From: Methanomassiliicoccaceae archaeon
Lineage (GTDB): Archaea > Thermoplasmatota > Thermoplasmata > Methanomassiliicoccales > Methanomethylophilaceae
Direction: 5' to 3'
Assembly: GCA_009778575.1 (NCBI GenBank)
Contig: WRJJ01000004.1
Span: 1 to 44,703, forward strand
Length of the DNA: 44,703 nt
Position numbers and translations under genes: made by a program. Shown piece by piece: positions 1 to 7,767 of the stretch. Under the pieces are notes generated by a model, which worked only from the letters and a program-made list of their open reading frames with translations, did not search any database and was not told the origin of the DNA. Every line of letters begins with the position of its first letter. The stretch's first letter is position 1.

Positions 1-2
1 AG

Positions 3-545
3 AGGCTGGGAACGTTCTCAAAGGGAATGAGGCAGAGGATAGCGATCGGTCAAGCTCTCATGAACGGCCCGAGTGTCATAATCCTAGATGAGCCCACTTC
101 AGGTCTTGACCCGAGGGGTCAGGCGGAGATGAGAGAGATCCTGAAGAACCTCAGGAACGATTCGAATGACCTCACCGTGATAATGAGCTCCCACGTGCTG
201 CATGAAGTAAGCGACCTTTGCGACAGGATCGCACTGATCAACCATGGGAAGATGATCCTCCAGGATGACATGAGTATCATCGGAAAAGCCGACGGCAGAA
301 GGAGAATGACAGTGAAGGTAGATAGTGTGCCGAATAAAGAAATGACATCCAAGATCGAGGGGTTGGAAAACGTTGTTTCGGCCGAGAGATACGGTAACGA
401 GATAGAGGTCACAATTAACGGCGGCATAGATGTGTGTGTAAGGTTCTTCAATGACATCGGTACTCTGAATATAGGGGCATATGCTCTGAGCGAAGAGGAT
501 GCTCTTGAGAGTACATATCTGAACTTGATAAAGGAGTCGAGATGA
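3..545 (+). CDS. ABC transporter ATP-binding protein, C-terminal part (5' end lies outside the window)
   Basis: Reading frame is open from base 3; LGTFSKGMRQR signature motif and VIILDEPTSGLDP Walker B; followed by an overlapping permease gene. Confidence 0.93.
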   Translation, partial: RLGTFSKGMRQRIAIGQALMNGPSVIILDEPTSGLDPRGQAEMREILKNLRNDSNDLTVIMSSHVLHEVSDLCDRIALINHGKMILQDDMSIIGKADGRRRMTVKVDSVPNKEMTSKIEGLENVVSAERYGNEIEVTINGGIDVCVRFFNDIGTLNIGAYALSEEDALESTYLNLIKESR

Positions 546-1324
546 TGTATTTCGAAACAGACGACCTCAGGCAAGCTTACGTGGTTGCCAAAAACGAGAT
601 GCGCAAGTTCCTCCGCGGAAAAAGGTTCGCATTATTCGTTGTGATAACCATCGTCGTATTCTCGCTGGTAACGTTCCTCCCGTACATAGTGAAACACGCT
701 ATGGATGAGGACATCATAGAGATTCTTGGCAGTGCGATTGCGCTGCACCTCCAATTCGTCTCCTTTTTGGTCCTGTTATCGGCAACTCTCTTTGCATCGG
801 TTGTGATAGTCTCGGAGTTTGAAGAAAGGACCGCCCTGATACTGTTCACAAGGCCAATAAAGAAGACCTCGATATTCATCGGAAAAGTGATAGGGTGCAT
901 TGTGCTGGAAACAGTTGTAATAGTATTGTTCTACATATGCACGTTCGTGGTGGCTTTGGTATACGGAGAAGCCATAACTATTCAGCTCTTTGAGTCGATG
1001 GGCATGGCTGTCCTGTACATTGTGGCTACCTCGAGCGTTGTAGTGTTCATAAGCTCGGTCATGAAAAAAGGAAGCACATGCGTAATATTGACATTTGTTC
1101 TCCTATGGATGATACTGCCCATCATTACAGGAATAATGTCTCTTTCTTCGATCGATCCCTGGTTCATGTTGGATTCGGCAGTAAATGCAATAGTGCCTTC
1201 TCACTTGTTGACAGAGTTCGGTTTTTCCGCGCCGGATATGGTCAAAGCAGCAGGGACGATGATTGCATGGAGTGCAGTATCGATGGTACTGGCATGGTTT
1301 GCGTTTATTAGAAGGGAGTTCTGA
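542..1324 (+). CDS. ABC-2 type transporter permease
   Basis: About 6 hydrophobic segments, 'FEERTALILFTRPIKKTSIFIGK' ABC-2 permease signature; ATGATG overlap with the ATPase gene. Confidence 0.88.
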   Translation: MMYFETDDLRQAYVVAKNEMRKFLRGKRFALFVVITIVVFSLVTFLPYIVKHAMDEDIIEILGSAIALHLQFVSFLVLLSATLFASVVIVSEFEERTALILFTRPIKKTSIFIGKVIGCIVLETVVIVLFYICTFVVALVYGEAITIQLFESMGMAVLYIVATSSVVVFISSVMKKGSTCVILTFVLLWMILPIITGIMSLSSIDPWFMLDSAVNAIVPSHLLTEFGFSAPDMVKAAGTMIAWSAVSMVLAWFAFIRREF

Positions 1325-1894
1325 TCAAAGAGACCTAACGACCTTGGCAGGGTTACCAACAGCAACAACATCGGCCGGAACATCCTTCGTGACGACGGAC
1401 CCCGCTCCGATAACGGAGCGGGCACCTATCGTCACACCCGGAAGGACGATCGCACCCGCGCCGATCCAAACATCTTCCTCTATCTTCACCGGAGAACAGG
1501 ATACCGACCAATCTTTTCTTTTCTCGGCCTCCAATGAATGCTTTGCGGTAACGATCTTCACTCCCGGACCAATGAGCGTATTGTCCCCGATGAATATCTC
1601 TCCTGTATCGAGAAGGATGCAGTCGTAATTGATCAGTACATTCTTCCCCAGTTTGATATTTAGTCCAAGGTCGCAATGGAAGGGAGGGACCACCTTCGTA
1701 TTCTTATCAACCTGATAACCCAGAAGGTCGGAGAGCACTGCGGTACGTTCTTCGGGAGTGAGCGGTAATGCGTTGTAAACGAGCCTTTTGTTGATGCATT
1801 CGGTCAGTGCTTTGTCATAGACATCGTGGTCGGGAGTATCCCGTCCCACTGTTTTTCCGTCACGAAGCAGATCCCATACCGATGACCTTTCCAT
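1325..1894 (-). CDS. Sugar (maltose/galactoside-type) O-acetyltransferase, left-handed beta-helix
   Basis: Hexapeptide repeats (IGDNTLIGPGVKIVTAKHS..., VWIGAGAIVLPGVTIGARSVIGAGSVVTKDVPADVVAVGNPAKVVR). Confidence 0.93.
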   Translation of the reverse strand: MERSSVWDLLRDGKTVGRDTPDHDVYDKALTECINKRLVYNALPLTPEERTAVLSDLLGYQVDKNTKVVPPFHCDLGLNIKLGKNVLINYDCILLDTGEIFIGDNTLIGPGVKIVTAKHSLEAEKRKDWSVSCSPVKIEEDVWIGAGAIVLPGVTIGARSVIGAGSVVTKDVPADVVAVGNPAKVVRSL

Positions 1895-1904
1895 GAAAGG
1901 TCAT
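1882..1904. repeat. Perfect inverted repeat ATGACCTTTC-CAT-GAAAGGTCAT centred on the acetyltransferase start codon
   Basis: Direct reading: 10-bp perfect arms; the 3-nt centre (1892-1894) is the complement of the minus-strand ATG. Confidence 0.95.
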
Positions 1905-2038
1905 TGAATATGAGATTAATTAATCCTGCTGGAAAAAAGCGGCCTAAACAAAGCGGCGTTGTTAAGTTGGCGTTAATAATGCTCTTCTTATTAACGATTC
2001 TTGTGTTTTTCGTTAGTATGGGTTCTATCCGATGCTGC

Positions 2039-2875
2039 TTAGTTCTCAGTGCCGCCCTCATTACTCGGGGCATTGACAAGCATTTCGCAGTTCTTTAGGA
2101 TATTATTCTCGCCCAAAAGCAGATTACCGAAAAAGCGGTCCAAATATTCTGTTGTGGAGAATATTTTGTTCTTATGATCGTTATAATTTGCCCGGACGAG
2201 AGCGTTCCTGAAATACCATGAGCTCTCGGCAAACATATCGTTTGTCACTTCAAAACCTAACGTCTGCAGATATTTTATGACAAAGACGGCGGTCGTTCTG
2301 GTATTTCCTTCGCCAAAGGCATGGATCTGCCACAGCCCCGAAACGAATCTTGCGATATGTTTTGCGACATCTTCTTTGCTTAACCCCTCGTACCGATAAC
2401 TCTTTTCCTGTGAGAAGTCGTAGTCCAATGTTGCCCTTATGCTGTCCGCGCTTGCATAGAACACCGTCTCTCCATTGAGCACCCATTCCGCTTTGGAGAT
2501 GTTGTAGTCTCTGATCCTGCCTGCATGATCATATAACCCATCGAATAATCGTTTATGGATGGTCGTGTACTCTGCGGGGCTGAATGTGAATGTTCTTTCT
2601 GACAGGATCTCCGCAATGCGCGCGGAGACCTTATCTGCTTCCTCGGTGCGATTATCGTCGTTTTTCAGAGGTCTCGCTTTGTAATAGCTGTTCAGGCGCT
2701 CTTTTACCTCATTGAAGGTGATCTCCCCGTCAATGTTCTGTTTTGCCGTCTCGATGAGATAATCCGACGGCGTAAGGCCGTCCACAAGCTGAAGGCCCAC
2801 TGCCGTTCTCCAGATCTCGCTCTTTTCCTTTTTTTCGGGTTCGCCAAGACGTTTGTACTCATCGAACTCTTTCAT
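2039..2875 (-). CDS. Fic/DOC family protein (putative AMPylase-type) with VbhA-antitoxin-like N-terminal segment
   Basis: Fic core motif variant HAFGEGNTRTT; N-terminal 'LVDGLTPSDYLIETAKQNIDGEITFNEVKERLNSYY' resembles an antitoxin_VbhA domain. Confidence 0.9.
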   Translation of the reverse strand: MKEFDEYKRLGEPEKKEKSEIWRTAVGLQLVDGLTPSDYLIETAKQNIDGEITFNEVKERLNSYYKARPLKNDDNRTEEADKVSARIAEILSERTFTFSPAEYTTIHKRLFDGLYDHAGRIRDYNISKAEWVLNGETVFYASADSIRATLDYDFSQEKSYRYEGLSKEDVAKHIARFVSGLWQIHAFGEGNTRTTAVFVIKYLQTLGFEVTNDMFAESSWYFRNALVRANYNDHKNKIFSTTEYLDRFFGNLLLGENNILKNCEMLVNAPSNEGGTEN

Positions 2876-3007
2876 ATGCTCTTCCTCTTTGAAATGACGG
2901 CTGTTTTTCCGCTCTTTGTCTATATGAACGCAACTTATTAAGTGTTCTCCTCAATCAATGCAATGCGAAGACATACAAGAATACCCAGATAACACGGGAG
3001 TGATGGA

Positions 3008-3119
3008 TGGTCCCCGCCCCCAGATTTGAACCGGGGACCTGCTGATTTCAGCGGCTGTATCGGATCTCTCCGAGAACACTCTACAGTCAGCCGCTCTGGC
3101 CAGGCTGAGCTAGGCGGGG
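3008..3119 (-). tRNA. tRNA-Tyr (GTA) with a ~34-nt intron (about 3047-3080); CCA encoded at 3008-3010
   Basis: Reverse complement folds: acceptor CCCCGCC/GGCGGGG, D-arm GCTC/GAGC, anticodon stem GCTGA/TCAGC with loop CTGTAG-[intron]-A, T-arm CCCGG TTCAAAT CTGGG. Confidence 0.9.
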
Positions 3120-3169
3120 TAAAACAGGATAAAGGATAGTCTATTTAAATGTAATCTCTTGGAAAAAGT

Positions 3170-3913
3170 TCACCCGAAATAGCCCAGGTCCTGATCGCCG
3201 CGGCCTTCTATCTCTTTGACCTTTGCGGTGAGTTCGTCGATCTGCTCAGACTTGTCCTGAAGCTCTTTCATATCCAATTCCACGCCGAGTTTCTTCATCA
3301 GCACATTGACCAGCCCCATCGCGCTCTTATGGTCGATGAAGTATCCCGAGGTCTCTCCCATTAGGCATATGGAAGGTATGTCGTATATCTTCCCAAGCCC
3401 GATGAATACTCCGCTGGCACCTATTATGCCGGCGTTCGGGTCTCCCGGCGGGAAATCCACTCCGTAGCCTACGTACTCTTTCTTTATCTTAAGGTCGGTC
3501 ACGGCCCCGAATATGCGGGGAGAATCCACCATCGCACCCGTGCCGTATCCTCCGAGGGTGATGATCCCCGATACTCCGTATTCCATCAGAATGTCCAATA
3601 TGTCCCTGCAAAGTTCGAACTGGCCTTCTTGGGTAGAACCTTGGCAGTCCCCCCTCAGGAATATTATGTCCTGCCCGTTGACGTCCTTCGCATACCACAG
3701 CTGGTTGTTCATCAGCTCAATCACGTTATCATCATCGAGAAGAACCTGGGAGGGAAGATTCTTTGAGTAAATTGTCGCGAACCTCTCCGCATTAAGAGAA
3801 TCTGCCAGGAAGTCTCCCGCAGTTTTGCCTACGTTCCCTATCCCGGGCAGGCACTCGATGAAAAGAGGATCCTTCAGTGAAGGTCTGCTGTCATAGACCA
3901 CGAGGCTTTCCAT
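3170..3913 (-). CDS. PAC2 family protein (proteasome assembly chaperone-like)
   Basis: LPGIGNVGKTAGDFLADSL..., GGYGTGAMVDSPRIFGAVTD..., GETSGYFIDHKSAMGLVNVLMKKLG; follows Nop10 as in many archaea. Confidence 0.9.
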   Translation of the reverse strand: MESLVVYDSRPSLKDPLFIECLPGIGNVGKTAGDFLADSLNAERFATIYSKNLPSQVLLDDDNVIELMNNQLWYAKDVNGQDIIFLRGDCQGSTQEGQFELCRDILDILMEYGVSGIITLGGYGTGAMVDSPRIFGAVTDLKIKKEYVGYGVDFPPGDPNAGIIGASGVFIGLGKIYDIPSICLMGETSGYFIDHKSAMGLVNVLMKKLGVELDMKELQDKSEQIDELTAKVKEIEGRGDQDLGYFG

Positions 3914-4079
3914 TCTCTCCGTACTCCTCTGCGATGGCTTTCCTTCTGTACTCCCCGTAGCGGTCCTCAGGCGAGAATTTCGCCGGTACCGGGCTTACGG
4001 CCACGGACCCGCAGGACGGGCAAGCGTCTTTCAAAGTGTATCTTCCGCATGAAGCGCATTTTCTGAGAGAGGATGACAT
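3891..4079 (-). CDS. nop10: RNA-protein complex protein Nop10
   Basis: Short basic zinc-ribbon protein 'LRKCASCGRYTLKDACPSCGSVAVSPVPAKFSPEDRYGEYRRKA'. Confidence 0.95.
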   Translation of the reverse strand: MSSSLRKCASCGRYTLKDACPSCGSVAVSPVPAKFSPEDRYGEYRRKAIAEEYGENGKPRGL

Positions 4080-4080
4080 T

Positions 4081-4863
4081 TCACTTACTCTCGCGCTTGA
4101 GGGCGACGGTGCCGCCTGCGGCAGTAAATTCGCTCATGACCTTTGCGGTCACTTTCTTCATGATGTCTTCGGCATCCTTGTACTCGCTGGCGGTGACAAC
4201 GACCCTGTATCTCGGCGACCCTATTGAGGAGATCACCGCGTTCTCGCCCTCGGCCGCTTTGAGTCCGGCCGCAAGAGCCTTTTTGATAAGTTCTATGCCG
4301 TTAGGCGCCGAAGAGGTCATCTCCAGGATGCTGTCTATTTCGACGAACGGAGGCATAACATTCTCTTTCGCTACCTCCATGAACGTCTCTATCCAATCTC
4401 CGGAAAATTCCTCCGTGAAATCATCCGGATACGCAACGGCGGATTCGAACGCTCCGTAAAGCGTTTCGTACACATCGAGAAGGTCTTTGGCGAACATTTC
4501 GTACGCCTCATCAACCGAGATGGAGATGCGCTCTGCAATTATCTCCACAAGCTTCTCGGCCTTGTTCTCGTTCTTCCATTGCTGGATCTTCTCTCTTTTT
4601 TGGTGATCGTTGACCGATTTGAGGGAAAGGTCAATGTGGCCTTTGGAAGAGTCTACGCCCAGAACCTTGCAGACTATCTTCTGTCCTTCCCTGATGAAGT
4701 CCCTGATGTACTTTACCCAGCCGGTGGCTACATCCCTTACGTGGACGAACCCTTCTTTTCCGTCATATTCGTCCAAAGTGACGAACGCACCGAAGTTCTT
4801 CACGCTTGTTACGGTGCAGACGACGAGTTCTCCGTTCTCGGGAAAGCCTTTGGCCCTTGTCAT
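4081..4863 (-). CDS. Translation initiation factor aIF2 subunit alpha
   Basis: S1 domain N-terminus 'GELVVCTVTSVKNFGAFVTLDEYDGKEGFVHVRDVATGWVKYIRDFIREGQKIVCKVL' and aIF2alpha C-terminal domain. Confidence 0.96.
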   Translation of the reverse strand: MTRAKGFPENGELVVCTVTSVKNFGAFVTLDEYDGKEGFVHVRDVATGWVKYIRDFIREGQKIVCKVLGVDSSKGHIDLSLKSVNDHQKREKIQQWKNENKAEKLVEIIAERISISVDEAYEMFAKDLLDVYETLYGAFESAVAYPDDFTEEFSGDWIETFMEVAKENVMPPFVEIDSILEMTSSAPNGIELIKKALAAGLKAAEGENAVISSIGSPRYRVVVTASEYKDAEDIMKKVTAKVMSEFTAAGGTVALKRESK

Positions 4864-5030
4864 CAGCCGACTACCTCAACGATCTCGCCCTTGATCTCTG
4901 CGTTGCCGCCTTTGGGCACTGCAAGGGTGGATCCGCATACGTGGCAGTTCACTCTGGTGGCTGCTTTTCTGAACACTATCTGCTCATTCCCGCAGTCGGG
5001 GCATTTTACTTTCAAGAAATCGTCTGCCAT
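4863..5030 (-). CDS. rps27e: Ribosomal protein S27e (55 aa; absent from the ORF track)
   Basis: Translates as [60 protein letters not shown] overlap with aIF2alpha. Confidence 0.95.
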   Translation of the reverse strand: MADDFLKVKCPDCGNEQIVFRKAATRVNCHVCGSTLAVPKGGNAEIKGEIVEVVG

Positions 5031-5034
5031 GGGA

Positions 5035-5313
5035 TCACTCCGTGAGCTCGAACTTCTTCGCTCTTATACATGAGGTCAAGTGCGCTTTCTTGCATGTTTC
5101 GCATCTGAATCTGATGTTCACCCTTTTGGTGGGCTTTTCTCTGTCCTTCGGCTTGGGCCTGGGGTATCCTCCGTATCCGGAGGTAGCTTCTCTGAATCTC
5201 CTCTGACCCCATTTCAGCTCGCTGGCCTTTTTCTTTTTGACCCTTTCCACATCATGCTCCGTGTGGGTTTTGCAGAAAGGACAATATGTTTTGATAGTTC
5301 TGGGCATTTTCAT
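5035..5313 (-). CDS. rpl44e: Ribosomal protein L44e
   Basis: [38 protein letters not shown]... with C-terminal CETCKKAH zinc motif. Confidence 0.96.
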   Translation of the reverse strand: MKMPRTIKTYCPFCKTHTEHDVERVKKKKASELKWGQRRFREATSGYGGYPRPKPKDREKPTKRVNIRFRCETCKKAHLTSCIRAKKFELTE

Positions 5314-5350
5314 TCATATCACCTGAATTGAATCGGAACGTGCTATTATC

Positions 5351-5369
5351 GAGGTTATATTAAAACCTC
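5351..5369. promoter_or_regulatory. Inverted repeat GAGGTT-ATATTAA-AACCTC enclosing a TATA-like element upstream of the L44e operon
   Basis: 6-bp perfect arms; minus strand reads GAGGTTTTAATATAACCTC about 40 nt upstream of the L44e start. Confidence 0.5.
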
Positions 5370-5379
5370 ACCCTTCTTG

Positions 5380-5395
5380 TTCTATTATAATAGAA
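5380..5395. repeat. Perfect 16-bp palindrome TTCTATTATAATAGAA
   Basis: Direct reading; just downstream of the rpiA stop, in the rpiA-L44e intergenic region. Confidence 0.9.
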
Positions 5396-5402
5396 GGCGT
5401 AC

Positions 5403-6122
5403 TCATTCCATCTTCGTTACGCTGCCGTCGGGATGCGATATCAGAACGATATCCGCGGTGTTGAGGAACAGTCCGTTCTCCACCACGCCCGGAATAACAT
5501 CTATCCGGGATTCAAGGAAGAAAGGGCTGTCTATCGATTCGAATTTGCAGTCATAAATGTAATTGCCCGCATCGGTGATGAATGGGTCATCGCCTTTCAT
5601 CCTCAGTGTTGCTTTGCACCCCTGTCTCTCCAAGGCGTAAGCGGTCTTCTTGTGGCCGTAAGGGACCACCTCCACGGGCAAAGGGGTTCTCACGCCGAGC
5701 TTGTCAACGATCTTTGTCTCGTCAACGATGATGACCTCCGTCAAAGTGGCGGCGGCCACGATCTTCTCTCTCAGAAGGGCGCCGCCGAGGCCTTTGATAA
5801 GCTGTCTGGAGGGATCCACCTCGTCCGCACCGTCTATGGTAACGTCGATGCGCTCAACGTCGTTGAGGTCGTATATTTTGATCCCAAGGCTATGTGCCAG
5901 ATCCTCTGTCCTTTGGGATGTCGAAACGCACTTCAGATCGTATCCGTTCGCGATAAGCTCACCGACCCTTTTCACCGCATACTCAGCGGTGGACCCCGTA
6001 CCTAATCCAACGATCATTCCGTCTTTGACGTGATCGTCAACGGCTTTTTCCGCAACAATCTTCTTGAGGTTAGGTCCGCCCGAGGTCATTGTATTCGTTC
6101 CAATATTTCTAGCATATGGCAT
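5403..6122 (-). CDS. rpiA: Ribose-5-phosphate isomerase A (the ATG at about 6122 or an internal start is possible)
   Basis: VGLGTGSTAEYAVKRVGE, TIDGADEVDPSRQLIKGLGGALLREKIVA motifs. Confidence 0.96.
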   Translation of the reverse strand: MPYARNIGTNTMTSGGPNLKKIVAEKAVDDHVKDGMIVGLGTGSTAEYAVKRVGELIANGYDLKCVSTSQRTEDLAHSLGIKIYDLNDVERIDVTIDGADEVDPSRQLIKGLGGALLREKIVAAATLTEVIIVDETKIVDKLGVRTPLPVEVVPYGHKKTAYALERQGCKATLRMKGDDPFITDAGNYIYDCKFESIDSPFFLESRIDVIPGVVENGLFLNTADIVLISHPDGSVTKME

Positions 6123-6214
6123 GATGATTTATCATCTTTTTTCATACAAGGGCTGGACACTAACTGCTAACTGTAGTAATCATGTTATAAATCCTTTCGA
6201 AAAGTGTTCCGCGC

Positions 6215-6298
6215 ATGAAAGAAAGATCGCGCAATGAGCGAGAGTTGAAAGAAAAAACTTTGAAGCAAATCGCGAACGAAAGCCTTTTTGAAAAATGA
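6215..6298 (+). CDS. Candidate 27-aa small protein (MKERSRNERELKEKTLKQIANESLFEK)
   Basis: ATG about 25-30 nt after a TATA-like TTATAAAT (6184-6191); stop overlaps the next start (ATGA). Confidence 0.4.
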   Translation: MKERSRNERELKEKTLKQIANESLFEK

Positions 6299-6879
6299 GT
6301 GGCAGCATGAACAACGTAGAGCCTGTCGATGAAACCGTTGCCGAAAGACAACATCAGGAGGACGCAGGCGGCGTTGAAAAAGAGACTAACGACCTCGCTG
6401 AAAACAGTGCTGAGAAATGGAAACGGATTTCCCTTTCTATTATCAAAGAAGACATCGGAAGGCAGTTGGGCCTAGCGTCGGACCGTCAGAATTCTATTCT
6501 TCAATCCATAGGTATTTTGGTGGCCTTTGCTTCTGTTCTTTTCGTTCAGATAATTGTCATGAATCCTTCTTTTGATGGAAGTGGATGGATCTTTGTGTTT
6601 TCTTTGGCATGTCTGTTGTTCTGCAGCGGACTGGGGGTTGTTGTTCTCATAATGTCGAAGGCATTTACTATCATCATGGGAAATGATAATAGGGGAGCTG
6701 CCACACTGCTCAAAACAGAAGAAATTAATAATCTCGAAATCGATATTGTGAATGGAATGATTATTTCGCTCAAAGCAACAAAGTATAATAATTCGAATCT
6801 CGTGGCGTATCTGAGGTCGATGGGGATACTGCTGGTTGCAGGGCTGGTTGCGTTGCTGATCGCATGGAGGTTGGTGTGA
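6295..6879 (+). CDS. Membrane protein of unknown function (about 3 TM segments)
   Basis: Hydrophobic segments ILQSIGILVAFASVLFVQIIV, WIFVFSLACLLFCSGLGVVVLIM and MGILLVAGLVALLIAWRLV; charged N-terminus. Confidence 0.8.
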   Translation: MSGSMNNVEPVDETVAERQHQEDAGGVEKETNDLAENSAEKWKRISLSIIKEDIGRQLGLASDRQNSILQSIGILVAFASVLFVQIIVMNPSFDGSGWIFVFSLACLLFCSGLGVVVLIMSKAFTIIMGNDNRGAATLLKTEEINNLEIDIVNGMIISLKATKYNNSNLVAYLRSMGILLVAGLVALLIAWRLV

Positions 6880-7010
6880 TGTTTGGGTTATTTGACAGAA
6901 GAAGGGAGCCAGGACTAAGCTACAGCGATGAGCCGCGGCCCAAAAATGAAAAGAAAAATGCAACGTCAAAGCGTAGCGCGTCTGATGCCAAAACGGAACA
7001 GAAGGATTAG
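6879..7010 (+). CDS. Candidate 43-aa charged small protein
   Basis: MFGLFDRRREPGLSYSDEPRPKNEKKNATSKRSASDAKTEQKD*; start overlaps the upstream stop (TGATG). Confidence 0.45.
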   Translation: MFGLFDRRREPGLSYSDEPRPKNEKKNATSKRSASDAKTEQKD

Positions 7011-7101
7011 AAATAAGATCGCGGGTTGCTTTCTGCCGGCAGTACGCTGTACCGTAAAGTCGGTGCAAACTTAAATTACTCTTGACCGCTTTTCATAAAA
7101 T

Positions 7102-7767
7102 ATGCGCTTGGCGGCCCTGTATTCTGGAGGAAAGGATTCCACACTCGCTTTGTATCTGGCACAGCAGATGGGGCACGAGATACCGTATCTTGTGAGCATC
7201 GTGCCGAAGGCGGGAGAATCCTGGATATTCCACGTGCCGAACATAGGCGTGGTCCCTCTTATGTCCGAGTCATTGGATATGGAACTCATTACCGCAGAGA
7301 CATCCGGCTCCGAGGAAGCCGACATGCGGAGCCTCAAGGAGGCGCTGTCCGGTCTGGAGATCGAGGGGGTTGTCGCAGGCGCGGTCTGGTCCGATTACCA
7401 ATGGGACAGGATGAATGCGGTATGCGGGGAACTTGATCTGATGTTCATCGCTCCGCTTTGGAAGAAGGATCAGGACATGGTGCTCAGCGAACTTTTGGAA
7501 GCGGGCATAAGAGCCGTCATCGTCGGCTGCTATGCCGAAGGCCTCGACGAGTCGTGGCTCGGAAGAGAGATCGATGCCCGTTCCGCCGAGGAGTTAAGGC
7601 TGTTAAGAAACAAACACGGGATAAGCGTGATCGGGGAGGGCGGGGAGTACGAGAGCATGACGCTGGACTCGCCTATGCACAGCAGACCTCTGTCCATCAT
7701 CGAATATGAGAAAGAATGGAAAAAGGGTGCCGGGACCCTTACCGTCAAGAAAGCCGGACTTATTTAA
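7102..7767 (+). CDS. Dph6-type ATP-binding protein (diphthine--ammonia ligase family)
   Basis: PP-loop YSGGKDSTLALYLA and conserved GGEYESMTLDSP motif. Confidence 0.92.
   Translation: MRLAALYSGGKDSTLALYLAQQMGHEIPYLVSIVPKAGESWIFHVPNIGVVPLMSESLDMELITAETSGSEEADMRSLKEALSGLEIEGVVAGAVWSDYQWDRMNAVCGELDLMFIAPLWKKDQDMVLSELLEAGIRAVIVGCYAEGLDESWLGREIDARSAEELRLLRNKHGISVIGEGGEYESMTLDSPMHSRPLSIIEYEKEWKKGAGTLTVKKAGLI

Noticed and set aside
7008-7060. UAG of the 43-aa ORF read as pyrrolysine
   Set aside because: Read-through adds only about 17 residues of unremarkable sequence; no supporting motif, although the probable host group can use pyrrolysine.
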